Positions 13,761 to 25,500 of a DNA stretch of 64,000 nucleotides are shown in pieces (the first letter of the stretch is position 1; the number at the start of each line of letters is the position of its first letter). The notes under the pieces are model-generated. The model was given only the letters and a program-made list of their open reading frames with translations, did not search any database and had not been told where the DNA came from. A program made the position numbers and the translations under genes. The DNA is from Lates calcarifer (Eukaryota; Chordata; Actinopteri; Centropomidae): positions 27,652,789 through 27,716,788 of the forward strand of contig NC_066837.1 of NCBI RefSeq assembly GCF_001640805.2, given 5' to 3'.

Positions 13761-15477
13761 GCATCTTTAATGCCACTGCGGCAAGGCTAGAGTAAAAAGG
13801 GCAAACATTCTGGCAAATATCCTGCCAACTGTGAGGCTTGGTCTGTCCACAGCATAGTTTCCACTGAGACACATGCAGACACTCCAGAACCCCAGCTCAC
13901 TGAAAGTCATTGGCCATTCACTTGAATATTATCCATTCCACATGTATTAGAGGTTGTGTGTCATGTCCAGCATGACTTTAGATGGATGGGATGAGGAGAG
14001 GGGTCAAGTCCTGCTCTTCGTGTCCCACTTTGGTGACAATGAAGCATATTCTGGTCGCTAGCACACAGTGATCTTGGTGGGGAGTTCGGTATAAAGGCTT
14101 TATTCATCTGCTGTGGCCGGTCACAAAGAGACAGATACATTAGATCACAGGGGAAAGGATGAAGGGATAGAGAAAAAGAGAGCTAGGACAAGCATAGTGA
14201 CACTAAAGAAGGCACAGCTGTTGTACTGTAATCTTAAATGAGACATGGCTTTTACTCATGCATGTGTGCTGTCTTGTCTGTCTGCCCTTACACTGTCTCT
14301 TGTAGAGCACTTATGTACCTGTGTGTATTCATGTGCACGACCAGCGTACATGTAGATGTGTCTTTTTATTAGCTTGAGTGCAGTCACAGCGAGAACAAGT
14401 GGAGGTTTTCATTAACCTCATGTAGTGAGAGGGCATTACCTTGACTGCTAGCTATGCTGCCCTGAGCAGTTTCTGCTCTCCTGGCACTATAGTATAATCT
14501 TTTTGTTCTGTATTATACCTGACAAGTTTAGAGGTCTCTCATCAAAGAAATGGGCTGTTTCACAGGGTCAGCAAGGTCAGCTGTCCCAATCTGAGTCTTG
14601 GGAGAACATCATACATCTACTGCCATGTTGTGGACACGCATTTACTGACTATACACAAACACAGATGTGCCTACATACATCTACTTACATCACACATCCC
14701 TCTGTTACCCCAGAATTAATAGGACTGCCATCAGCTGCAATCAGGTACACCTCTTAAAAATGAGACCCATGTTGCTCTCACTCATCAAGAAACCATAAGA
14801 CCCTCTGATCTTTATAGGCCTTGTTGCTGTCTGGGGGTTGATGTTACTGCCTGTATGGAGAAGGTTCTAGTGGGACTCAGCTCTTCACTACGGCATTGTG
14901 CTTTAGTTTTCTTGCACTGCCTGTGCCTGCTGAACTGTACTGCAGCAGGATGACGTGGCTAAATTTGAGGTTAGGTGAGGGTTTTGATCGGCCCTTGGGA
15001 AAACTGAAAAGGACATGGTGATTGTGCATACAGGAGAAAAAGACAGGGAGGGGGGAGAGAAGAAAGGGTGGGAGAATGGAGAGTGCCGATGGACAGATTG
15101 TCAGGTCTGCATTTCTAGAAATAGCACATTCTGTCTCTGCCTGTGTCTCTCTTTTTTAACCCAATTGCCACACTGCCTGAGTCCAAAAGTCACTATTGAC
15201 AAGGGCAGAAGCAGACATGCTCAGCACAGCACAGCCTTGTGGCATAATCTCATTAGAATCCATTAAGCAAGGCAACTTAAACTGATCCTCCTTCTTTCAA
15301 ATGTGGGGAGAGGTCGCCTACTTCTCTGACAGGGTGAAGAGAGGAGGGGGGAGGATGAGAGCTAGTATAGGAAGAGGATGGTGGTGCCGCTTTAGAGTCA
15401 CATGACTAATTTGTGTCTGTTGCAGGGAGTATGGGCAGCTGGCCAGAGTCATCCCTCCCTCTATATCCATCCTTCAG

Positions 15478-15478
<1 letters not shown>

Positions 15479-15521
<43 letters not shown>
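15479..15521. repeat. (CT)n microsatellite
   Basis: A pure CT run about 200 nt upstream of the 26-nt exon. Polypyrimidine runs bind PTB-type splicing regulators in vertebrates. An effect on the neighbouring microexon is only a possibility. Confidence 0.95.
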
Positions 15522-15523
<2 letters not shown>

Positions 15524-15718
15524 TCCCTCTCCCTCAAACACATGCTTTTGTTAGTGTGCTAAAGCCACTTGCATGCGTGTGTTTTTGTGTGAGTGCAGTC
15601 GCCAGTTCCTGCCATTTAGGAGTATCTGAATTCACATACGGTGACCGCATGTGTTGTTGTTGACAAAGCAGCATCTGCTGTCACTAACCATGTCCCTCTT
15701 GTGTTGCTTCTCCCTCAG

Positions 15719-15744
15719 GGACTATGGCTCCAAGCGCAAATCGG
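15719..15744 (+). CDS. sh3pxd2a: sh3pxd2a exon 1 in window: 26-nt microexon, post-PX linker
   Basis: Acceptor CTCCCTCAG ends at 15718 and a consensus donor GTAAGT starts at 15745. The exon finishes a Glu codon, then reads DYGSKRKS, and its last G begins the next codon (phase 2 in, phase 1 out). TKS5 proteins have DYGSSKRKS directly after the PX domain, which fixes both gene and frame. At 26 nt it is a true microexon, too small for ORF-based detection. Its length is not a multiple of three, so skipping it would break the frame; it is therefore probably constitutive. A TGC lies within the pyrimidine tract just upstream of the acceptor. Confidence 0.9.
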
Positions 15745-18700
15745 GTAAGTCACCTGTTTTCTTTGACTATTCCTCCCTAAAGTTAACTTTATTCTCCTTT
15801 CTTTTTCAACTTGTTGCTCTTAATAAAACCTCTCTAAGATCTAAGGGGGGGGATGTTACGCTGCATGATGTATGACTCTTACACTCTCTCTGTGACATGT
15901 CTGTTATCTCTGTCATGTCATGTGTGGTTTGTTTACTTGCTCTGCAGTGGGATGCTGACTTACTGTGTGACTGTGCTTTGGGATGGGTTCAGAAAGCTGT
16001 CAGACCCTCTCCTTTTGGCTGTAGATTTGCTTTGCAGTCCAGGGTGGGGTTTCAGAAGTGCCTTAGAATTCTTTGGGATGTCAAAATAGAGTCATTAATG
16101 AACACCCAGTTGAGGAGTGTGGCAGTCAGTATGTTTGAAAGGATCCTTAGCCTCTAAGTCTTCTACTGTAGTTGTACACATAGGTTTTTGTATTATATGT
16201 CCGAATTTGCTGATAATTCAGTGATGAAGAAGACAGAATGATTTTACCTCTAACAGAGATGCTTTTGAATATATACATTTTAGGGGCTTTGGTTTTATCC
16301 TGATCTGTGTGATCTAATTTCCTGAGACCTAAGAGGTAAACAAAAGCTGTAATATACTGACTGCCAGTTCCACTGTATCCAACATGTTCATTCAGTGGCA
16401 CAAGCAAACAAACCACATAACAACCAGCTTGTTTGACTCTAAGACTATTCATCTGTTACTTACTGTCACAGATTTTTAGCCTCATTTACCATCTTAGTAA
16501 ATGTATGGCCCTAAGAGGGTATTAGCTACAGTATAGCTGCTTAACAAAAGCATTGGCACATGTGAGTCAGTAACCCTGTTTGTTAGGGGTAGGTAGATTG
16601 AGGAAATGTTGGGAAATATCAATCATACCTCCAATAAATTACTGAAGAGAAACTGCAGGAAATAGCTTGTGGTTAATTGAGAATATGCTTGCTTGCTTGA
16701 CACAGATGACCTTAAGGCCTACTTTGTCTTTGATATTTAAGTAGCTTAAATGTTGTTTTTGAGGATAAGTATTCTGAAATAGTTTTTGGTAATGAGCAGA
16801 GGCACAGCAGTGCAAAAACACTAGTTGCTGTGAAATATTGTGGCCCCTCAATTTTAACCTCATCCCTAACAGTTTTGATTAAGGTCAAGGTTCTTTCCTT
16901 AAAGTAAACACCTCTTGAAATTGAAGGTGAGTTTATTTTTGGACTGTAAGCATAGGCACCCTGTGACCCTCCTGCAACAAATCTGTGTGTTGTAGCTCCA
17001 GAGAGAGCTCACTAAGAATTCAATTACATCCACATTCCTCAAAGTGATTTGATTTCTTGGAAGCTGATTGCTTCTTCAGATAAGCCAGCTTGTGTTTTTT
17101 TCTCTCCACATTCCCGTAGTGTAGCACATTATTGAATTTTGAAACAGGTGGCTTTTGTAGCCTTTGTGTCAGCTAGCCTAAATCTTTGGGATGTTGCCAC
17201 TGCACTGACCCACTGATCTCAGATTTTTTTATTTTCAAACCTTTGTTAAGTGACATAACATCTGCAATATGTCAGTGAGAAGAGCCTGAAGGAACACTCC
17301 GGTAATGAAGGGAATGCGCCACAGTTTCTCAGTGAATGGCCCTCTTCAACTTATTTCTCCAGTGGATTGATTCTTGCAAAGAACATGAAATGGAAAATCA
17401 AAATTTCTGTATACCAAACACGTCAGTTTATCTTTTTATGTATGTATATATTTAGAAGGAAAAATGATGGCGTTTTCTTTGTGCTGCTCCTCTCAGTGTA
17501 AATCCCTGTGATACTTTTGAAGGCTTCCGATTTAGAGTGTTTAGGAACCATTACAGCCCTTTCACTATTCACAGAAAACACAGTATCCATTCGTTGTGGT
17601 TGTGCCTGCTGATTTTCTACCGTATAATCATGGCTGTTCGCATGAAGTCTATTCTGTAAAAAAAAAAAAAAATCGTGTATGGAATAATTCAACATTTTCC
17701 AAGTTTGGTACCTTGTGACATTAACTAAAACCTTTGCCTAGTAACTGCATTGTTTATATATGTGTATGGAGATTTTATATTTAAGTGTACATCTTAAAGA
17801 AAAGAGGAACGACATGTCAGGTGTGTTGGTGATCAGTGTAATTTTAGGCCATAGACATGCCAGAGCTGGGTTAGCTCTTTTCCTCTACAGTCAATCTTTA
17901 TGCTCATCTAAGCTAATTGTGTCCCGACCTCAGCTCCATACTTAATGCACAAGTATGAAGCTGATATCAATCTTCTTCACTGAGCCTCGGAGAGAAAATT
18001 GTACTTTCCTTTCCTGTTTCTTTAAGTTACTTTGAGTGTTTCTTTATTTGAACAGCTCAGCCATGATGACTGTTGGTGCTTTCAACATCTATCAGGGTAT
18101 TCTTTTGTTAATTCCAAACAAAGCAGCTGAAAACATGACATGGATCCTCCACTGCATCACAGCACTTTTCTCAAGAAACAGGATGTTCTGAAATCCCTGT
18201 AAACTGGGTATTTGCTGACTCACTATTGTGTAATATCAATCTGTAACACATAGGGGCAAAGTGGACAAATATAGACATAGATAGAAAGTATGTCCCGGTG
18301 GAGGAAAACTGTTTCTTGTTCAAGTCCTTCCAGGGTCCCTTGTTACATCATGTCATCTCATGTCCAGTGCCATAAAAGATAAAGATGAAGCAATCTTCAC
18401 TTTAAGACAATGTGGGAGAAAAAAATGCACCTAACGTGAAACTGCACCCAATAATTTGGAGAAATTAGAATTGTAAAAGATTCTTATTCTTATTCTCATT
18501 GGTGCCTCTAAAGTAACCTTAAAGAAGGGTCAGGTCCAGGGAGTTTCAGGGGTTATGGCTCTGTGTTACTCCCGTGCTCTGCAGAATGCAGATGGAGCTC
18601 ATACTCCTCCATGTGGGGGCCAGATTCAGAGGGAACGGAGGAGGGTGCTGTTTGGGCTGCGGAGGCCACAGGGGTTGAGACTGTCAGACAAGCACTAGTT

Positions 18701-19537
18701 TGTTTACGTGGCACAGAGGATAAGATTTCAGGCTGACGTCGGAACGGTCAGTCGTACTTACTTGGAGGAGGGAGGAGGGCTGTGTGTACATGTGTGTGTT
18801 TGTGTTTGTGTATGTGCGTGTTTTACGAGTGTAGGTTTAGTGAAAAAGGGCGGCTTGTGTGTGTGTGTACATATCTGTTAAGCTGTCAGCACTGATTAGG
18901 ATTTTAGAGCCAGGCTGTTGTTTGTACCATCACAGCTCCTCTGTCAATAGACACATTTATATGACACTTACACCCTCCATTACCTGCCTCCATATAAGAA
19001 CCCATAAGAATAAAACCCTTCCCTATGTTGACTTTTACACATTTACCATCACACTGAGCACATAATTGCAGCAATAATAATGTCAGCCGACTCTTATCAC
19101 ATCAGTGTTGAAGATACAGTAAAGGGAATATTGATTCAGGCAGAAAAATGATAATTGTCTTTTCCAGCTTTATAGCTATGAAGCATAGTGATATCAACAT
19201 GACAGTATGAGCAGTAAGAGTTATTCCCTGGGGTGTGACGGTGTTGTATCTCTGCGGCTCCAGGTCAGAGTAAAAGCGCAGTGAAGCAGAGAGTGAGGGA
19301 ACAGGAAGAGGAGAGAGTTTGGACAGCCCTGGAGTGACAGTGCTCACTGTGGAACAGATGTGGCCTGTGATGTGATTTGACCCCCACCCTGAAGCAAGCA
19401 CCCCTCACTGTGTCACTCTCCTAGCCGGGACCAGGGGCTGCTAGTTATTGCTAATGGCTGTGTTCTGTTAGCACTGTGTCACAGCTAATGCAGAGAGCCC
19501 CATCGCCCGTTAACTACCCAACCCACCCCCACCCGCC

Positions 19538-19570
<33 letters not shown>

Positions 19571-22500
19571 ACACAATTTGCACATAAATATCATTTGTCA
19601 CCGCAAAGAGTTTGTGACACATTCAGAGATAAATTGTTTTGCTCTCTGTTTTTCTCTCCTCCCCTTGCTAAACATCGTATCAATGCTAGTTAGCTTCAGC
19701 CGACGGTTTGACATTGTTAGTGTTGGTGTCACCTTCGGCTCCTGTGCTTTATCACGGGTGTTGGATCAATACTAGTTAGCTAGAAATTGCTATTGGTTGC
19801 CTTTGTCTTGGTGACAGGGGTTTATCATTTAAACTCCTGACTGCGTGTCCTTCCGTGTGGTGGCAGGAGCCTTAGCTTGCTGTGTGGAGGATTTGCAGGG
19901 AGTGCCATCATGAGGTTGGATGCTCCGTCTTGCTTTTCCAGAATAATTTCATCATAAATATGTTGTCTTTTAGTGGAAGAGAGTGTGGGGTTAAATATTT
20001 AAAAGTAAAGTTTTTATGCTTAATATCTCTAATATATAAGAAGATTCCACTCTTGTATATTATATACTGCCTTATAATTTGAAGGCTGCACAGTCAGATG
20101 TCTTGGCTCTGTTTGTCTTTCTCTATCTTCATCCATCCCTTCTTTTTCTTACTTTTCATTCTCTTTATCTCTCAAACTTTAGATGCTTCCCCTGATGATG
20201 TGTCCCGTACATACCTACATTTACTCCCCAGATTTACTCCCATCCTGATGTTCAGATGTCAGCAACAGGAGCCTTTCTTTCAAAACACATCTATGAAGTC
20301 AATAGAAAAACAAGACAGATGGCTAATAAGCTCCCCCAATCCAAACCTGGAAAGCAGGAATTCACAGATGTCATTTTTCACCAGCTTCAGGCCCTTAATT
20401 GCAGGGTAATGTACACGTTTGGACTCAGAATTCTAGGAAGATTACCCACAGCCACAAAGGGACTGTGAAAACACTGCTGTTTCTGCTGGTTTGTGGCGTC
20501 ATCACCCAAACCTGAAAGGAATTAGGCATCCGTATGTGTGTGTGTTTGTACGGAGGGGGGCAGTGGGTTAGCATGGAGGACCCAGAGTGGAGAGGAGAGG
20601 TAATATCAATCAGATGTTGAGCGCTACACTGAGAGGAAGCGGGCGGGTAATAATCACAGTTGGGCATTAGTGAGCGGGGTTTGACCCTGGCTGACCTGGG
20701 ACCAGCCCGTATTGCTCCCTCTGGGACCAACATCAATCCAGTAAAGCTCCTGAGGCTCTGGTGGATAGTGAGAGGGATTTTGGCTTTTATTATCTCACGT
20801 GAGTCAACGGAGAGGAGCTGTTGGCTTCTCGGCGGGGGCAGCACTCACCAGGATCCAGTACAGAATGCTGCTCATGAAGTATAAAAACCTGGTCTCTTCA
20901 AAAGGTGAAAGCTGACTATTTAGGAAAACAGCCCTTTTTTCAGATTGGTGAGACCTTTGAAGTGTTTTTGCTCCCTAGGGATAAAATGAGACATACTTGG
21001 TAAAGGCCATAAACCTTCAATTTGTGTTTGAACAAACCTGGGGTTACAAGGTCTTTTTCAAAAACATCACCCATTTATGTCAACTATTTTCATTTGACCT
21101 CATCCATACCTTTATCTATACAGTTACATTTGTATAAGGATGATGGTATGCATTGAAAATTTGTCAGTGATCTGTAGACAACAACTTTGAGTTAGACTTA
21201 GCAACTACGTCACAGCTGTAAATTGAACTGGGCTGTAGTTAGTCACAAGCAATTATGTTTTTGACACTGGATACATGATCTCAAACAAGAGCAAGTGAAA
21301 ACATAAATGGAATGGAATAGATTAAAAAGGTTCAACTAAAGGATGTGTAGATGAGGACACTCATGACTCTAGGGAAAGCAGCTTTGGTCCAGAATGAAAT
21401 ATCTCAGCAGCTACTGGATGGTTTGCCATGAAATTTTGTACATTCACTTCCCTCAAATGTTTCCGTAGTTCACAGCACTGCTCTAACCTTAGACTCCCTA
21501 ACCTTAACCAACCAAAACCTGACCATGCAGGACTCAGGATGTGAGCCCCAAGCTGTGGTGTGACAGTCATCTGCTTTGCACGTCTGCCATCCACCTTAGC
21601 CACTTCCTGATGACTTCCTGCTGCTTTTAATAAGTCATCACACATTATACATGCTTTCCATATATATAGTGATTCAATATATTTCCTAAAAACATATTCC
21701 ATCCATCCATTATATATACTGCTCATTCTTAAAGGTTGCGGGGGGCTGGAGCCAATCCCAGCTGATGGTGGGCGAGAGGCAGATCATCAGTCTATCACTG
21801 GGTTGACATATAGAGACAAACAACCATTCACTGTCACATTCACACCTATGGGCAATTTAGAGTCACCAGTGAACCTAACCTGCATGTTTTTAGACTTTTA
21901 GAGGACATACAAACTCCTACACAGAAAAGTCCAGGGTGAACTGGGGGTTCAAACCCTGAACCTGCTTGCTGTGAAGGCAACAGTGCTAACCACTGCTCAA
22001 GACATATTTGCAACAACAAATAGGTTTAGTAGAAAACATATTGGAATGTAATTTCTTTGAAATGGGTTGTTTTTCAGGCAGCTACTTTCAGTGTAATTCT
22101 TCTTTCTGTAGCTACATTAGGTCCCTGAATTCTGTAATATTCCATAAATAGAATTTGTGAGATGGTATAATTATGGTGGTTGTGGCATCACTGTCTTTGG
22201 AGCACTCTGTTTGAACTTTCACCTGTTTATGCTACAAAAGTCCATATCATCTGCAAATACTTAAGTTTATGCTCTAATGCCTATGAAGTGGACTGAAACA
22301 AAGTTAATGCTAAGATTGACTGAAATGTATTATTGGCTAAATATGAGCAAATACAAGCATGTGTGATGATGGACATTTCTTGTAGTGTGTTTTGCAAAAT
22401 GTTGTTTTTATGACTCCAGTGTAGTGTTGTAGAGGACATTCCTGGTTAATCTCAGTAGCTTGCCCTGCCCAGGTTCTTCATATTGTTATGGCCTTTTTCC

Positions 22501-25500
22501 AGCAGAATTACTGCTGGCCCACTTCCAGGAAAAGAGGAGAGACACTAAAATATGATTTTGTTCTAATAGATTTCACAACATATCTTCCCTGAATAGTATC
22601 CAGTCAGCCTGAATTTTAGCTTACATCCCAAATCTTTAGTCACCACTTCCTGTCTGTGTCTTCTCTGATGCATGGCATTTAATTTCCTGGTTGGGGTCTG
22701 AGTTTTTTTTTTTTTTTTTTTTTGAAGACAGGGTAGGCAGTCAGGGAAGACTTTAAAAGTGGCTGACACCCATGTCAGATGTTCCAGGAGGTTGAAATTG
22801 AGGGATGGAGGATATGAAGAAAGAGATGGAGAGAAGGGAAGCATGGGAAGCAAGTGTCTTGCTGTCTGAGGGAAGGAGGGTTTGAGATTAAAGATGGAAG
22901 AGGTGCTTTTTATGTACAGTGCCATTTGCTGGTTTCTTGCCCTCATGTGCACTTTATTCACTTCAGCATGGAGAAAACACTAAGCTTAAAACACAGGCCA
23001 TGACTTTGTATATCATTCTCAGATGAGTAGGCCCCAACTTTGCACCCAGTGCTAAATTTGTCTAAAGGTCTAAAAGTGTGCTCTACCATACCTTTGCATG
23101 CTGTCAAACTGAATAATCTCTCTCTGCTTCTCTTCTTCTTTTCTCTTCTTCTGCAGTATGGATGTACGGCTTTACAGACAGCCCGAGGAAAGAGGCCTCA
23201 GGTAGCCTTGTGTGTCTATGTCAACATGGTGAATATGCATGCACTACTGTGCTTCTGTATGAGAGCGACATGCCAGCTGCATCCCTTTAGGTTTATTTCT
23301 TTTCACACCTCAGCTTTCCCTCGACATCTGCTTTGCATGCGCTGTCATCATCCTCTCCTTCCACCCATATGCTCCAATTCAGCCTCTTTTTCTCTGCAGT
23401 CTATCCATCCATCCATCTCTGTAGACTCGGTTGGCCAACACACCAGCTGGGCACAGTGCCAGAGGGCCAGAACGTGGACTTTTGGTCTACATGTGGCAAA
23501 GCGCCTCAGACTGAAATGAGGTGTCAAGTCTGGTTCTTTAGATTTGTCTGCAGACATGGTTTTAAAACTACCTGTGACCTCGTTCAACTGTGGGTGTATA
23601 GCAATGATGAGTTGAGAGAGACGTGAAATTGAAATTGTCCATTGCAAATAAACATCCCAGCAAAGAACATTCTTTTCCTGCAGATATAAACACACACTTT
23701 GACACAAATACATCACAGATTTACCCATCTGGTGAACATTTAGCCAATGTTCTTTGAATCATTTAAATGTAATAGAGGCTTTGCTGGGGAAAGACACAGA
23801 TATGTTGTTTCCTTTCATCGCTACTATCAGTGTGTCACTACAGGTTGGGAGCAACACAGACAAATCTCTCAGGTGCAAAGTATATAGAACTTAGAAAAAA
23901 CTTCAGATAAGTATTGGAATATGAAGGGCTGAAAAGTAACAGTTCTTTAGGATTCATGGCATTTCTCACCAAGGTGTGGCTGCTGTTAGTACTGCATAGA
24001 GCTTTTAAATAGCTGGATCTGTGCTGCTTTATTACCTCAGGCTGACTTTGATTGCTCCCTGCACATAGGCTGCATACATTCTCAGCAGTATGTTACCTTT
24101 CTTTATTTCACCTCCTGGGAGAATGCTAAAGAAAGACAGAGATGAATACAAAGCCTTGCCCAGTGGGGAGGTAAAGTTACGAGCGTACCCTGGTGTTCCC
24201 TGCCTGTTTATTTGAGTTACAACATGTAGAGATGCTTAATTATGTTTTAAGCACTGCGCAAATGCTTCAGCCTACTTTTGTTTTTTTTTTCTGAGCTGCT
24301 TAAATGCATAAGTGTACTGCAACCTGTTTCATTCTCATAAAAATATTACAAGGCCAAAGTGAAGCTATGGTACTCAGTCGCATGTATTCTAAGTTACCCT
24401 TATCTTGTGTTTACTTGAGTCTCAGGAGAGCAACTTTCTTGTGAGCTGCATAGTAAACAGTAGGCTTAATCTTATTCTTGATGGTTTCAGAGCTTGGGGG
24501 ATCTCTTAGATCTTATAGAGTGGTGGCATCTTACGCACTGGATATGCACAGCTTAACCCCTACAGTAAAATTCATGTTTAAAGTCTAGTCCCATTAATAA
24601 AATGACAAAGTGGCTGACTGCAGAGAATTTACAAACTCAGATGCCATCATAAGATGAGAGATTTGCTGACAAAGCATAATACTTTTGCTCTCAGCCTCAG
24701 GAGTTAGGCAACTTGGGTTTTTTTCTGCTGCCTTTTCCCCTTTATGTATGGTGTATGGTTTTTTTTAACAGACATTTTAGACATCATATTGCAGTATAGG
24801 TGTAAATATTTGAGTTTTTTATACTCTGCTGATGAAGATGGTTTCATTGAAAACACAGATATCCAGCATTTTAAAGATTCTCCCCAGGAATACTTCCCCA
24901 AGGAATTATTTTCTTTAGGACAACACTGTGTCCACTGTCAGTGTTTAGTGCCAATGCAGCCAAAGTTAAAGGTGGGGGACAGATGTGTAAACACATTTTT
25001 CTCTGACACCTGAGATTGAGGTTCACACCTTAACTCCGACAAACAGGTATAATTCAACAGTATTTCAGCTTTCTTCCTGAGAGGCTGATGAGACATGGTT
25101 AAAGACTGGATGCAGGGGAAAGCAGCTGGCCTCTTTTTGTCCAATATTTACAAATCTGCCTACCAACACCTGTTAAATGAAAAAAAAAAAGCCTTTATGA
25201 AGAATAGTTCATCTGACTGCCCAGCACTTCTGTGAAATGTGTCTGCCTATAGTGCAGGTTCCCAGGCATGATGGTCCCACAACTAGCAGCCTCGATGTGA
25301 CCACAGTAGACTGGCTGTAGTTCTTATTTGGAAAAAGAACACAAGTATTTCTCAAAAATGTTGCTGTTCCTTTAAAAAGTAACTTTTGACCCATCCTTTG
25401 AACCAATACACACTAGGAATCATGGAGCCTTTTTGACAAATTGTAGGGCATATGTTAAAATGTGCTTTTTGATATAAATAAATATCTATGATTGAACTAC

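Larger units (their letters stand above)
1..15718 (+). other. Intron upstream of the 26-nt exon (5' end outside window)
   Basis: No coding exon could be supported here. In particular, I found no sequence matching the PX-domain end that should precede EDYGS. The stretch holds a 147-bp tandem duplication (3294-3589), a perfect 1660-bp tandem duplication (8393-11716), a tRNA-derived SINE head near 13606, and TG, GA and CT microsatellites. A non-repetitive block rich in homeodomain and TCF-like motifs lies near 12540-12700. Short open frames of 60-126 codons on both strands lack splice context and recognisable protein content. Confidence 0.7.
15745..23156 (+). other. Intron between the 26-nt and 45-nt exons
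   Basis: About 7.4 kb without a supported exon. It contains a (CA)n at 19539-19575, a fragment of a dispersed fish repeat at about 21380-21550, a minus-strand tRNA-derived SINE at 21698-22000, and a 21-nt T run at 22703-22723. Open frames such as the 139-codon one at 20425-20844 on the minus strand have no recognisable content. Confidence 0.75.

Noticed and set aside
1..15718. PX-domain exons of sh3pxd2a
   Set aside because: I looked for the FFEARPEDVNPPKE-type end of the PX exon and found no match. It is presumed to lie upstream of the window.
20425..20844. 139-codon minus-strand open frame
   Set aside because: No domain, no start context, no neighbouring exons. Best explained as chance.
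21361..21726. 121-codon minus-strand open frame
   Set aside because: It lies over dispersed-repeat and SINE-tail sequence, not a gene.
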